This document shows positions 8,396 through 17,436 of a DNA stretch of 64,000 bases, piece by piece. A program made the position numbers and the translations under genes. The DNA lies in the NCBI GenBank assembly GCA_016199745.1, contig JACQFZ010000008.1, positions 1 to 64,000 of the forward strand, read 5' to 3'. Within the stretch, counting starts at the first letter, position 1, and each line of letters opens with the position of its first letter. This stretch comes from Gammaproteobacteria bacterium. GTDB lineage: Bacteria; Pseudomonadota; Gammaproteobacteria; Acidiferrobacterales; Sulfurifustaceae. Under the pieces are notes generated by a model. It saw only the letters and a list, made by a program, of their open reading frames with translations. It made no database searches and had not been told where the DNA came from.

Positions 8396-9696
8396 GAGGC
8401 CGCCAATGCGGCGGCGCGACCGCGGCGTTCGTCGACACTAAAGAGCAACGCTAGACCGACGATAAAAAAAATCGACGTGGCCAACAACGCTAATCGATGG
8501 TTACCGTTCGAGAGATAGGTGATAAATCCATATGTCAGCGGTCCAACGACCGCAGCGAGCTTACCGGCTAAACCCCACAAACCGAAAAACTCGGCCGCGC
8601 GTTCCGGCGGCGAAAATTTTCCGACCAGCGCTCGGCCGGCCGACTGACTGGAACCGAGCGCAACGCCGACCAGATTAGCCACGACCCAAAAACCGGCGCG
8701 GCCGTCGGTGAAGTAGGCCAGCACCAGCGCCACCGCCCATAACAGCAAGGCGATTGCCAACGTCCGCACCGATCCGAGCCGATCTTGGAACATGCCAAAG
8801 GCGAAGGCACCGACCGCGGCGGTGACGTTTACCACCAAGATGAGCACGATGCTCTCGCTCATGCTGAAACCCATCACCTCTTGCGCATAGACCGCCGCTA
8901 AAACGACGACGGTATTAATGCCGCAATAATAAATCGCGAGCACCAGCAAAAAACGAAACAGATCGCGGTAGTGGCGCACATGCCGCAGTGTATGGCCGAC
9001 GCGTTTGAAGCCGATGCTGACGTAACTTTCGCCCGGCGCTAACGGCTGCGGTACGGCGCGTTCGCGCAGCCAGAGGAATGTCGGCAACGACGCCAACGCG
9101 AACATCGCCGCGGTGATCCACATCGTCACCGGCACCGATGCCGCCGCCGGCTGGCCGCGGGCGCCGGCCGACTGCAGATACATCAAGCACATTCCCAACA
9201 CCAGCAAGCCGCCGATGTAACCGAGCGACCAACCGTAGCCGGAGATGCGAGCCATATTTTGTTCGGCGGCGATCTCGGGCAAGAACGCCGCGATAAAATT
9301 TTCGCCGCTAGCGAACATGATGCTGGCAACGATGACCAACGCCATGCCGAGAACCACATCGCCGTCGCCGACGAATCCGAGCGCGGCGGTAAACAGCACA
9401 CAGCCGATCGTGGTCAATGCCAGAAAGCGCTTCTTGTGGGCGCCGTGATCGGCGATGGCACCGAGCACCGGCGCGCTGATCAGCACGAGAAAATTGGTAA
9501 TCGCCATTGCCACGGTCCACAACAGCGTCGCCCTGGCGGAGCGGTCGACGGCACCGCCGGCAACCACACCGACGAAATAGGCATTGAAGATAGCGGTCAA
9601 GACGACGGTGGTGTAACCGGAATTGGCGAAATCGTACATCGCCCAGGCGAAGATCTCGCGACGGCTGGCGGGATTCGAGGTCGCTGAGCGAGTCAC
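8392..9696 (-). CDS. UMF1/Atg22-type MFS transporter
   Basis: A 434-residue major facilitator with about 12 membrane helices. The N-terminal signature FAWAMYDFANSGYTTVV is diagnostic for the UMF1 (Atg22-like) branch, whose bacterial substrates are not established. The translation start is a GTG at 9696 with only a weak ribosome site. It is the first gene of the operon UMF1, acyltransferase, membrane protein, cupin, overlapping the next gene by 4 bases. The operon faces nadC across about 170 bases, which must hold both promoters. Confidence 0.85.
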   Translation of the reverse strand: MTRSATSNPASRREIFAWAMYDFANSGYTTVVLTAIFNAYFVGVVAGGAVDRSARATLLWTVAMAITNFLVLISAPVLGAIADHGAHKKRFLALTTIGCVLFTAALGFVGDGDVVLGMALVIVASIMFASGENFIAAFLPEIAAEQNMARISGYGWSLGYIGGLLVLGMCLMYLQSAGARGQPAAASVPVTMWITAAMFALASLPTFLWLRERAVPQPLAPGESYVSIGFKRVGHTLRHVRHYRDLFRFLLVLAIYYCGINTVVVLAAVYAQEVMGFSMSESIVLILVVNVTAAVGAFAFGMFQDRLGSVRTLAIALLLWAVALVLAYFTDGRAGFWVVANLVGVALGSSQSAGRALVGKFSPPERAAEFFGLWGLAGKLAAVVGPLTYGFITYLSNGNHRLALLATSIFFIVGLALLFSVDERRGRAAALAAS

Positions 9697-9864
9697 GAGA
9701 TTTTCAGATAAACCGTATTGTTATTTTCTGAAGGGTGAGTGCACGCGCAGGAGGATAACGCACTGCTAATCGGTGTCAATGCAAATCAAAGTCGATGCGT
9801 GACGATATGCCGCTTTCTCGCAGACTCGACGCCGCCGCCGAGATTTGGCTAGACTCGGTCAGCC

Positions 9865-10719
9865 ATGAACGCACCCAACCTTCCCCCTACTGACACTATC
9901 GCTGCCGCCGTCCGCATCGCTTTAGCCGAGGATATCGGCAATGGCGACCTGACAGCGGCATTGATCCCAGCAACCGGAACCACCCACGCGAGCGTCATCA
10001 CCCGCGAAGACACCATACTCTGCGGTTGTGCTTGGTTCGACGAGGTTTTCCACCAGGTCGAACCGCAGATCCGCATTACCTGGGACGCAAACGACGGCGA
10101 CGCGGTCGGCGCCGGCCAACGGTTGTGTCAATTACAGGGTCCGGCGCGCGGCTTACTGACCGGCGAGCGCAGCGCCCTCAATTTCCTACAGGCGCTATCC
10201 GGCACTGCCAGCGCGGCACGGCGCTACGTCGATGCGATCCGCGGCACGCGTACCATTATCCTTGATACCCGCAAAACCTTGCCGGGCATGCGGCTGGCGC
10301 AAAAATACGCGGTCCGCTGCGGCGGCGCGCAAAATCACCGGGTCGGGCTATACGACGGCATTCTTATTAAAGAGAACCACATCGCCGCCGCCGGCTCGAT
10401 TACCGCCGCCGTCGGCGCCGCTAAGGCAAGCGCGCCGGCGGGCGTCTTCGTCGAAGTCGAGGTGGAGAATCTGCCGGAATTGCACGAGGCCCTGGCCGCC
10501 GGTGCTGAGCGTATCTTGCTCGACAATTTTTCGCGCGACGATATCCGCCAAGCGGTTGCCGAGACGGCGGGCCGGGCAAAACTCGAAGTATCGGGCGGCG
10601 TGACGCTGGCCGATATCCGCGGTTTAGCCGAAACCGGCGTGGATTACATCTCGATCGGCGATATCACCAAAAACTTGCGCGCGATCGATTTATCGATGCG
10701 CATCGAGCAGCGCCGTTAA
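9865..10719 (+). CDS. nadC: nicotinate-nucleotide pyrophosphorylase (quinolinate PRTase)
   Basis: A 284-residue type II phosphoribosyltransferase that converts quinolinate and PRPP into nicotinate mononucleotide in de novo NAD synthesis. The family blocks [13 protein letters not shown] (N-terminal), [42 protein letters not shown] and the C-terminal [10 protein letters not shown] with [12 protein letters not shown] are all present, including the substrate-binding basic residues. Length is normal. Its stop codon directly abuts the stop codon of the convergent transporter gene, with no space for a separate terminator. Together with nadE (17.4-19.1 kb) it covers two steps of NAD synthesis. Confidence 0.95.
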   Translation: MNAPNLPPTDTIAAAVRIALAEDIGNGDLTAALIPATGTTHASVITREDTILCGCAWFDEVFHQVEPQIRITWDANDGDAVGAGQRLCQLQGPARGLLTGERSALNFLQALSGTASAARRYVDAIRGTRTIILDTRKTLPGMRLAQKYAVRCGGAQNHRVGLYDGILIKENHIAAAGSITAAVGAAKASAPAGVFVEVEVENLPELHEALAAGAERILLDNFSRDDIRQAVAETAGRAKLEVSGGVTLADIRGLAETGVDYISIGDITKNLRAIDLSMRIEQRR

Positions 10720-11934
10720 CTACGGCGCCGATTTATCGCGGCGTGCACGCCGCGCCGACCAACGCCGCTGAATACTGCCGTGCAAAATTACGCGCGCACC
10801 GACGCCGGCGATTAAGCCCCAAAACGCCGCACCCAATCCCAGCAACGTAACGCCGGAAGCAGTGACAATGAAGGTAATGAAGGCGCTCTCGCGCTCGGCT
10901 TCATCCGCCATCGCTTTGCTAAGACCCGCGGTCATGGCGCCGAGCAATGCGAGCCCGGCGATGGTCGCGATCAATTCTTTCGGTAACGCCGCGAACAGCG
11001 CGACCAACGCGGCGCCGAACAAACCGATGACAACATACGCCAGCCCGGCGACGACGCCGGCGACATAACGCTTACTCGGGTCTTCGTGTGCTTCGCGACC
11101 GGTGCAAATGGCAGCGGTGATAGCGGCGAGATTAATGCCGTGTGCGCCGAACGGCGCTAACAGCAGCGCCCCGATCGACGTCACGCTCACCAGCGGATTG
11201 GCCGAGGTGCGATAACCGGCGGTGCGCAGCACCGCCATGCCCGGCATGTGCTGACCGGTCATGGTTACCAAACAAAGCGGCACACCGATGCTGACGAGGG
11301 TCGCCCAAGAGAATGTCGGCGTCGTCCACAGCGGTTGCGCCAAGGTCAAGGCAAATCCATTGAACGCAAACAAATCACCGAATGCGGCGATAACGACGCC
11401 GACCGCGAGCGCGCCGACAACGGCGTAACGCGGTAGCGCCCGCCGCAGCAACACGTACGCCCCGAACATTGCGATCACCATCGCCGCCTGCGTCTTGATG
11501 GCGGCGAACACGTCGATGCCGAAGCGGAACAAAATGCCGGCGAGCATGGCCGCCGCGATTTGCTGCGGCAGGCGCGTCATGAGGCGTTCGAACAGACCGG
11601 AGATGCCGAGTAAGGCGATGACGGCGGCGGCAAAAATGAAAGCACCGATGGCGTCGCTGTAGCTGACGCCTGGCAGGCTCACGACTAACAACGCCGCACC
11701 GGGCGTCGACCAGGCGGTAATCACCGGTGTACGGTAACGCAGACTCAAGGCGACACCGGTAATGCCGCTGCCGATCGAGACCGCCCAAATCCATGAGCTG
11801 AGCTGCGCCGCCGTAAGCGATGCGGCGTTGGCCGCTTGGAACAGAATCAACGCCGGACCGGCGTAACTGATAGTCACCGCTACCAGTCCGGCGACGACGG
11901 CCGATAGCGACAAGTCTTTCTGCAAAGTTTTCAT
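10720..11934 (-). CDS. BenE-family benzoate/aromatic acid transporter
   Basis: About 404 residues with roughly 11-12 membrane helices. GPALILFQAANAASL near the N-terminus, YRTPVITAWSTPGAALL and the GAHGINLAAITAAICTG block are typical of BenE, a proton symporter for benzoate or related acids. The frame is open further upstream, but that extension overlaps the antiporter gene; ATG 11934 (MKTLQKDLSLSAV) fits family starts. No aromatic catabolism genes are nearby, so the real substrate may differ. Confidence 0.85.
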   Translation of the reverse strand: MKTLQKDLSLSAVVAGLVAVTISYAGPALILFQAANAASLTAAQLSSWIWAVSIGSGITGVALSLRYRTPVITAWSTPGAALLVVSLPGVSYSDAIGAFIFAAAVIALLGISGLFERLMTRLPQQIAAAMLAGILFRFGIDVFAAIKTQAAMVIAMFGAYVLLRRALPRYAVVGALAVGVVIAAFGDLFAFNGFALTLAQPLWTTPTFSWATLVSIGVPLCLVTMTGQHMPGMAVLRTAGYRTSANPLVSVTSIGALLLAPFGAHGINLAAITAAICTGREAHEDPSKRYVAGVVAGLAYVVIGLFGAALVALFAALPKELIATIAGLALLGAMTAGLSKAMADEAERESAFITFIVTASGVTLLGLGAAFWGLIAGVGARVILHGSIQRRWSARRARRDKSAP

Positions 11935-12016
11935 CGACGAACGAGATGTTCCGGCAAGCCCGCCGATTTGACCAGACACAGAACGCGCTGGAAAATCGAT
12001 AACAGTTTCAATTTGG

Positions 12017-13738
12017 CTATGTCGGCACCAACCGTAGACCGACAATGCTGATAAGCCCACCCTGCATCTCGCGCACCACCAATTCGACGTTGTCCAGGCG
12101 ACAACGATCGCCGACTACCGGACGGCCGTTGAACACGTCGCGCAAATAATCGCCCAAGGTCCGGGTCGCGATTTCCGAATCGATGGTAAAGCCGTACATC
12201 GCCGCGACATCGCCCAGGCGCGCGTCGCCGTTCAGTACGAAGTCGCCGAAGAAGTGATGCTCCTCCAGATGCTGCGGTTGCGCCGCGGTGGCGAAGATCT
12301 TATCGAGCGCATCGACCGTGGTTCCCGGTGCCATGACGTAGACATAATCACCGGCGGCCAACTCCTTAACTCCCGTTGGCGCGCAACTGCGACCGTCGCG
12401 AATCACCGTCAGCAAGCGCGCGCCGTCGGGCAAATACAATCGCTCTGGCGATTGACCCGCTGCGTCGGCGTCGGCCGTTATCCGATAACCGACAAATTCC
12501 TGATCGTATTGACCGGGCACTTCTAAGTTAACGCGCTGCACGGCGCCGCGGCTGCCCGGCACTTGCAGATTGAGCCAGCGCGCTACCGGCGCCACCGTCC
12601 AACCTTGTACCAGCAGCGACACGAGCACGACGAAGAATGCGATATTGAAATAGAGCCGAGCGTTGTCGAGCCCGACCAACAACGGGAACAACGCCAAAAT
12701 AATCGGCACCGCGCCGCGCAACCCGACCCAGGCGATATAGATCTGCTCGCGCTTGGGAAAGCGGAACGGTAACAACGACAACCAGACCGCTGCCGGCCGC
12801 GCCAACAACATCAGCACCAACGCCACACCGAGCGCCGCCCGAGCGTGATCGAGCAACGCCGACGGCGTAACCAACAATCCGAGCACGAGGAACATAGCGA
12901 TCTGCGCCAACCAGGCGAGCCCGTCATGCACGCGCAAAATATTTTGCGCCGCATGCAGCCGGCGATTACCCAGTACCAAACCGGCGAGATAGATCGCGAG
13001 AAAGCCGCTACTGTGCAACGCCGACGCCAGGCCGTAGGTCACAAGACCGCCAGCCACCGCCAGCAACGGATACAAACCGGTTACCAAATTAAGGCGATTG
13101 ATCAGCCAGCTGAGGCCGTAACCGGCGGCAACACCGATGGCGGCACCGACCGTCATCTCTTGGATGAAATCGAACAGCATGCCGACGTCGACCGTCGTGT
13201 GACCGGCGGCCAACAGCTCGATCAAGGCAATAGTAAGGAATACCGCCATCGGGTCGTTGACGCCCGACTCGATCTCGAGGGTCGCGCCGACGCGCTGCTT
13301 CAGCTCCATACCATGCACATGCAGCAGCGAGAACACCGCCGCCGCGTCGGTTGAGCCGACGATAGCGCCGATCAACAAACCCTGCAGCAATGACAGGTTG
13401 AGCGCCCATGCGGCAAAAAATCCGGTGATGACGGCGGTGACGATCACGCCGACCGTCGCCAGCGACAGCGCCGGCCACAAGCCGACGCGAAATGTCTCGG
13501 CCCGCGTGCGTAGGCCACCGTCGAACAGAATGATGGCCAACGCAATCGTGCCGACCAGGTGCGCCGCACGCACGTCGTCGAAGCGTATACCGCCCGGCCC
13601 CTCCTCGCCCGCCAACATGCCGAGCACTAAAAACACCAGCAGCAACGGCGCGCCGACGCGTGACACGGCGGCGCTCATGACGATGCTCGCGAGCAGGAAT
13701 ACCGCGCCGAGTAAAATCAGCTGGGTGGTTAGATCCAT
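12017..13738 (-). CDS. potassium/proton antiporter, CvrA/NhaP2 type
   Basis: A 573-residue CPA1-family antiporter. Some 12-13 membrane helices fill the first 390 residues; the ion-binding region has IVGSTDAAAVFSLL (about 127-140) and ESGVNDPMAVF (about 157-167), with the paired polar residues the family uses. A cytoplasmic TrkA-C-like domain (about 410-490) and a CorC/HlyC-like C-terminal domain (about 500-573) follow. Such proteins export K+ in exchange for H+ and adjust cell volume and pH. It is probably co-transcribed with the downstream transporter gene, whose start follows after about 80 bases. Confidence 0.88.
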   Translation of the reverse strand: MDLTTQLILLGAVFLLASIVMSAAVSRVGAPLLLVFLVLGMLAGEEGPGGIRFDDVRAAHLVGTIALAIILFDGGLRTRAETFRVGLWPALSLATVGVIVTAVITGFFAAWALNLSLLQGLLIGAIVGSTDAAAVFSLLHVHGMELKQRVGATLEIESGVNDPMAVFLTIALIELLAAGHTTVDVGMLFDFIQEMTVGAAIGVAAGYGLSWLINRLNLVTGLYPLLAVAGGLVTYGLASALHSSGFLAIYLAGLVLGNRRLHAAQNILRVHDGLAWLAQIAMFLVLGLLVTPSALLDHARAALGVALVLMLLARPAAVWLSLLPFRFPKREQIYIAWVGLRGAVPIILALFPLLVGLDNARLYFNIAFFVVLVSLLVQGWTVAPVARWLNLQVPGSRGAVQRVNLEVPGQYDQEFVGYRITADADAAGQSPERLYLPDGARLLTVIRDGRSCAPTGVKELAAGDYVYVMAPGTTVDALDKIFATAAQPQHLEEHHFFGDFVLNGDARLGDVAAMYGFTIDSEIATRTLGDYLRDVFNGRPVVGDRCRLDNVELVVREMQGGLISIVGLRLVPT

Positions 13739-13884
13739 CGTTTATCCGCGCCTGCGAGCGGTAACGATCGGACCATTGCTATACGACGACAGGATGGCAA
13801 CGCAAAGCCGGGGGACGCGACGAGGATATTGAGCACAACGCCAAGGGCGGTGAAGGCGACAATCCAGACGATCAAATGGTCCAT
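13729..13884 (-). CDS. possible 51-residue membrane peptide upstream of the antiporter
   Basis: ATG 13884 opens 51 codons beginning MDHLIVWIVAFTALGVVLNI, a clean hydrophobic helix, followed by a basic tail. The stop codon overlaps the antiporter start region by 10 bases, as in translationally coupled genes. I know no homologue and the C-terminal half looks unstructured, so this may be a chance frame. Confidence 0.25.
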   Translation of the reverse strand: MDHLIVWIVAFTALGVVLNILVASPGFALPSCRRIAMVRSLPLAGADKRWI

Positions 13885-13939
13885 GCAGCGATTATTCGGA
13901 TGGCGCGGTACCAGCAGCGATCATACCGTAGACATCGAA

Positions 13940-14683
13940 TTATTCGAGCCAAATGAGCGACGCCATACGCCCAGTCGCACCGTCGCGGCGAAACGAAAAG
14001 AACAGATCGGTTTGCGTCACCGTGCAATATTGACCGCCCTGCACCGAATTGACGCCGGCGGCACGCAGCCGGCGGCCGGCGAGCATGTAAAGATCCGCCA
14101 GCCAACGGCCGGGGACGCCCGGCACAAACGCACGCGCCGCGGCGGCATCATGCTGGATGAATGCCGTACGCACGTCATCGCCGACCTCGAACGCGTTCGG
14201 ACCGATGGCGGGACCGAGCCAGGCGAACAACTCAGCGGGCGGCGATTGCATCTTTTTGATGCCGGCCTCAACCACGCCAGCGGCTAAACCGCGCCAACCG
14301 GCATGCAACACCGCGACCTCGGTCGCCGCGCGGTTGCACAGGAAGATCGGCAAACAATCGGCGGTGAGAACTGCGCAGACGATGCCCTTACGCCGGGTAT
14401 AAGCACCGTCCGCCGTCGTACCGACATGTGCCACGGCGGCATCGATCACCGCGACGCCGTGCACTTGTTTCAGCCATACCGGCGGCGCGGGCAGCTGCAA
14501 CACTTTGCGCAGTAGCGCGCGATTTTTGCGTAAGGCATTGGGACGATCGCCGACGTGGCTGCCGAGATTAAACGACTGATACGGTCCGATGCTCGCGCCG
14601 CCGATGCGAGTCGTCGTCAGCGCGTGCACACCCTTCGGCGCCGGCCATTCGTTATTGAGGAATTGAAGTTGGCGATCAGTCAT
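13940..14683 (-). CDS. pgeF: PgeF/YfiH laccase-domain protein (purine nucleoside phosphorylase)
   Basis: A 247-residue member of the multicopper-polyphenol-oxidase-like family now known as YfiH/PgeF. Members have been linked to purine nucleoside phosphorolysis and to peptidoglycan editing (removal of wrong residues from the UDP-MurNAc step). The metal-binding motifs are kept: VHG near residue 71, ADCLPIFLC (about 122) and HAGWRGL (about 140). It starts inside the stop codon of the pseudogene remnant (ATGACTGA). In E. coli its homologue also follows rluD, so the remnant is an insertion in a conserved pair. Confidence 0.88.
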   Translation of the reverse strand: MTDRQLQFLNNEWPAPKGVHALTTTRIGGASIGPYQSFNLGSHVGDRPNALRKNRALLRKVLQLPAPPVWLKQVHGVAVIDAAVAHVGTTADGAYTRRKGIVCAVLTADCLPIFLCNRAATEVAVLHAGWRGLAAGVVEAGIKKMQSPPAELFAWLGPAIGPNAFEVGDDVRTAFIQHDAAAARAFVPGVPGRWLADLYMLAGRRLRAAGVNSVQGGQYCTVTQTDLFFSFRRDGATGRMASLIWLE

Positions 14684-15045
14684 CGAAGCGTACGCTATAG
14701 ATCGGCGGCAAGTAGCTCGAAACGAGCTGCCAGGAATCGCCTTGATTATCGGACACCCACAGATTGCCGGTGGTCGAGCCGAACGCCAACGAGTTGCCGG
14801 TAGCGTCTATCGTCAACCCATGGCGATAGACCAGATCATAACTGTGCTGTTGCGGTAGTCCGGTGCGCAATACCTCGAAGCTTTTGCCGCCGTCGCGCGT
14901 GCGCGTAACCACCAGTTGGTTATTCACCGGCACGCGGCATTCGTCATTTGATCGCCGGCACGAACCAAGCGGTATCGGCGGCGACGACGAACGTCGGGCA
15001 GCTGATGTGTCGTTGCAGATTGGCGGTAAAAACGACGCGCGGCAT
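14676..15045 (-). pseudogene. frameshifted chimeric remnant: MoaD/ThiS-like start, BNR-repeat protein end
   Basis: Two frames must be joined to read this. ATG 15045 gives 33 codons that start MPRVVFTANLQRHISCP, like a MoaD/ThiS-family sulfur carrier, and continue into DTAWFVPAIK, then stop at 14944. Removing one base at the stop restores DECRVPV, then NQLVVTRTRDGGKSFEVLR and a tail with LWVSDNQGDSWQL, the C-terminus of a BNR-repeat (exo-sialidase-like) protein. In other genomes, from memory, a BNR protein gene lies next to a moaD-like gene. Here the order is reversed and both are truncated. No functional product is expected. Confidence 0.65.
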
Positions 15046-15090
15046 AACGACACGCTGACGGCGCCGCCCGAACCTGTCAAGAGCGTCGGG

Positions 15091-16053
15091 CTAGCCGGCA
15101 TGCTCCGCCGCATCCTGCGACAACGCTTCCATCAGTACGCTCATGTCCGACGGTACCGAGGCGATCCAGCACAACGGCTCGTCCGACTCCGGATGCGTCA
15201 ACGACAGCTTGGCCGCGTGCAGCGCTTGGCGCTTGAAACCACGCAACAACTCGGTCAATGCCGCGCTAGCGCCAGTCGGCAGGCGCAACCGCCCGCCGTA
15301 AACCGGATCGCCGACCACCGGGTAACCGACGTGCGCCATGTGCACGCGAATTTGATGGGTGCGGCCGGATTGAAGATTGACCTGCACCAGGGTATGCGCG
15401 CGATATTTTTTGAGCACCCGATAATGACTAATCGCTTCTTTGCCGCGATCGGTTACCGCCATGCGCGTGCGGTCGCGTAGGTGTCGACCGATCGGCGCAT
15501 CGACCGTGCCACCGGAGATAAGTACGCCACTGACGATAGCAATGTATTCGCGACCGACGTCGCGCGCTTCCAATTGCCGGATCAGGCGTTGGCGCACGCG
15601 CTCGGTCTTCGCCACGACCAGCAAGCCGGAGGTTTCTTTGTCGAGGCGATGGACGATGCCGGCACGCGGTAAATCCGCCAACGCCGGTGCGTGATGCAAC
15701 AACGCATTGAGCAACGTGCCGGCGGCATTGCCGGCACCGGGATGCACCACCAGACCGGCGGGCTTGTTGATGACCAGCAGGCTGTCGTCCTCGTACACTA
15801 GCTCGAGCGGAATCGCTTCCGCCGCCGGAGTGGCATCCTTCGGCGGCGGCAACCTGATTTCAACGCGTTCGCCGCCCGCGACTTTGTCGCGTTTGCGCGG
15901 CACGCGATCGTCGAGCGCCACGCGGCCCTCCTCGATCCATTGCTGGAGTTGCGAACGCGTGATATCGGGAAATAGCGCGGCCAGCGCCTGGTCCAGCCGG
16001 CGGCCGGCGTAATCGCCCGGGATATGAGCGACCCGCAGCTTTGCTTTCGTCAT
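15091..16053 (-). CDS. rluD: 23S rRNA pseudouridine synthase RluD
   Basis: A 320-residue pseudouridine synthase that modifies helix 69 of 23S rRNA (positions 1911, 1915, 1917), needed for normal ribosome assembly. An S4 RNA-binding domain occupies about residues 16-70. The catalytic motif is GIVHRLDKETSGLLVVAK with the essential Asp, and LQSGRTHQIRVHMAH completes the RluA-family core. It is divergent from bamD with about 70 bases between the starts, the same arrangement as in E. coli. Confidence 0.95.
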   Translation of the reverse strand: MTKAKLRVAHIPGDYAGRRLDQALAALFPDITRSQLQQWIEEGRVALDDRVPRKRDKVAGGERVEIRLPPPKDATPAAEAIPLELVYEDDSLLVINKPAGLVVHPGAGNAAGTLLNALLHHAPALADLPRAGIVHRLDKETSGLLVVAKTERVRQRLIRQLEARDVGREYIAIVSGVLISGGTVDAPIGRHLRDRTRMAVTDRGKEAISHYRVLKKYRAHTLVQVNLQSGRTHQIRVHMAHVGYPVVGDPVYGGRLRLPTGASAALTELLRGFKRQALHAAKLSLTHPESDEPLCWIASVPSDMSVLMEALSQDAAEHAG

Positions 16054-16124
16054 GTCAGACAGTATGATCGTGCCAAAATCGTAGCGCCCCAGTGTAGCCG
16101 CTTCGCTCCCGTTTGAGAGGCCCC

Positions 16125-16904
16125 ATGTACCGTATCGCTCGAATTCTTATCATCGCCGCGCTCAGCCTGCTGACGGCGTGTATCTCGTTAGACGATCCGA
16201 CCAAGGATTGGACCCCGGAACGTTTTTACCAAGAAGCGCGCGAGCGCGCTGCCGCCGGCGATTGGACCGCCGCTATCAAAAACTATGAACAGCTCGAAGC
16301 GCGTTACCCGTACGGCCGCTACACCGAGCAAGGTCAACTCGAGGTCGCCTACGCCCATCACAAAGACGGTGAACCGGCACTTGCTATCGCCGCCGCCGAT
16401 CGCTTTATTCGACTGCATCCAACGCACCCGAACGTCGATTACGCCTATTACCTTAAAGGCCTGATCAACTTCCGCGGCGAACGTAATATCATTCTGGCGC
16501 TGCTTGGCGACGACGACGACCTGCAGGATCGCGATATTCGCAGCGTACGCGAGTCGTACAACGCCTTCCGCGAGCTGCTCGATCGTTTCCCCAACAGCCG
16601 TTATGCCAAAGACGCCGCGCAGCGCATGACCTACTTGGTGCAGGCGCAAGCGAACTACGAAATCCATGTCGCTCGGTTCTACTTCGATCGCGGCGCCTAT
16701 GTCGCCGCCGTCAACCGCTGCAAGTACACCCTCGAAAACTTTCCGCGGACACCGGCGATCGAGCACGCGCTCGGTATCCAGACCAAGGCCTACCGACAAA
16801 TGGGGCTGACGTCGCTGGCCGACGATACGCAGCGGATTCTAGAAAAGAATTTTCCGCAGAGTCGTTATTTGAAAGAGATCGCGGAGCTTAACGCGAAGGG
16901 ATGA
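16125..16904 (+). CDS. bamD: BamD outer-membrane assembly lipoprotein
   Basis: About 259 residues. A lipoprotein signal peptide ends in the lipobox LLTAC (Cys 19), so the protein is anchored in the inner leaflet of the outer membrane. The mature part consists of TPR-like helical repeats (YQEARERAAAGDWTAAI, YPYGRYTEQGQLEVAYAHH and others) that bind BamA and BamC in the beta-barrel assembly machine. A TTG four codons upstream is in frame, but ATG 16125 with gagagg in front is the better start. A G/C-rich inverted repeat follows the gene. Confidence 0.93.
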   Translation: MYRIARILIIAALSLLTACISLDDPTKDWTPERFYQEARERAAAGDWTAAIKNYEQLEARYPYGRYTEQGQLEVAYAHHKDGEPALAIAAADRFIRLHPTHPNVDYAYYLKGLINFRGERNIILALLGDDDDLQDRDIRSVRESYNAFRELLDRFPNSRYAKDAAQRMTYLVQAQANYEIHVARFYFDRGAYVAAVNRCKYTLENFPRTPAIEHALGIQTKAYRQMGLTSLADDTQRILEKNFPQSRYLKEIAELNAKG

Positions 16905-16910
16905 CGTATA

Positions 16911-17015
16911 TCCCCTCTCCCTCCGGGAGGGGTTGGGGTGAGGGAGGCGAGGTTTGATCACTTGCCGATACAAGCATCCCTCACCCCGTCCCTCTCCCGG
17001 AGGGAGAGGGGGAGT
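16911..17015. repeat. G/C-rich inverted repeat, family 1 copy A
   Basis: About 105 bases between bamD and the P-II gene. One arm is ccctctccctccgggagggg followed by ttggggtgaggga; the other arm (from about 16976) is its near reverse complement and ends ggagggagaggggg. Each arm also folds on itself around the ccgg core. The same unit recurs at 23211 and 33368, with shorter relatives elsewhere in the window. It could end both convergent transcripts. Confidence 0.8.
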
Positions 17016-17040
17016 TGGTGCGTGCTGATGCACGATTTCT

Positions 17041-17385
<345 letters not shown>

Positions 17386-17436
17386 CTACCTGTAAATCGT
17401 CGTGAGTGAGTGATACCAACAGCCTAGCCAGCGCCA

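Noticed and set aside
15046-15113. N-terminal part (MRRSMPASPT) of the 145-codon frame at 14676-15113
   Set aside because: It is out of frame with the recognisable part of the remnant and overlaps the rluD end.
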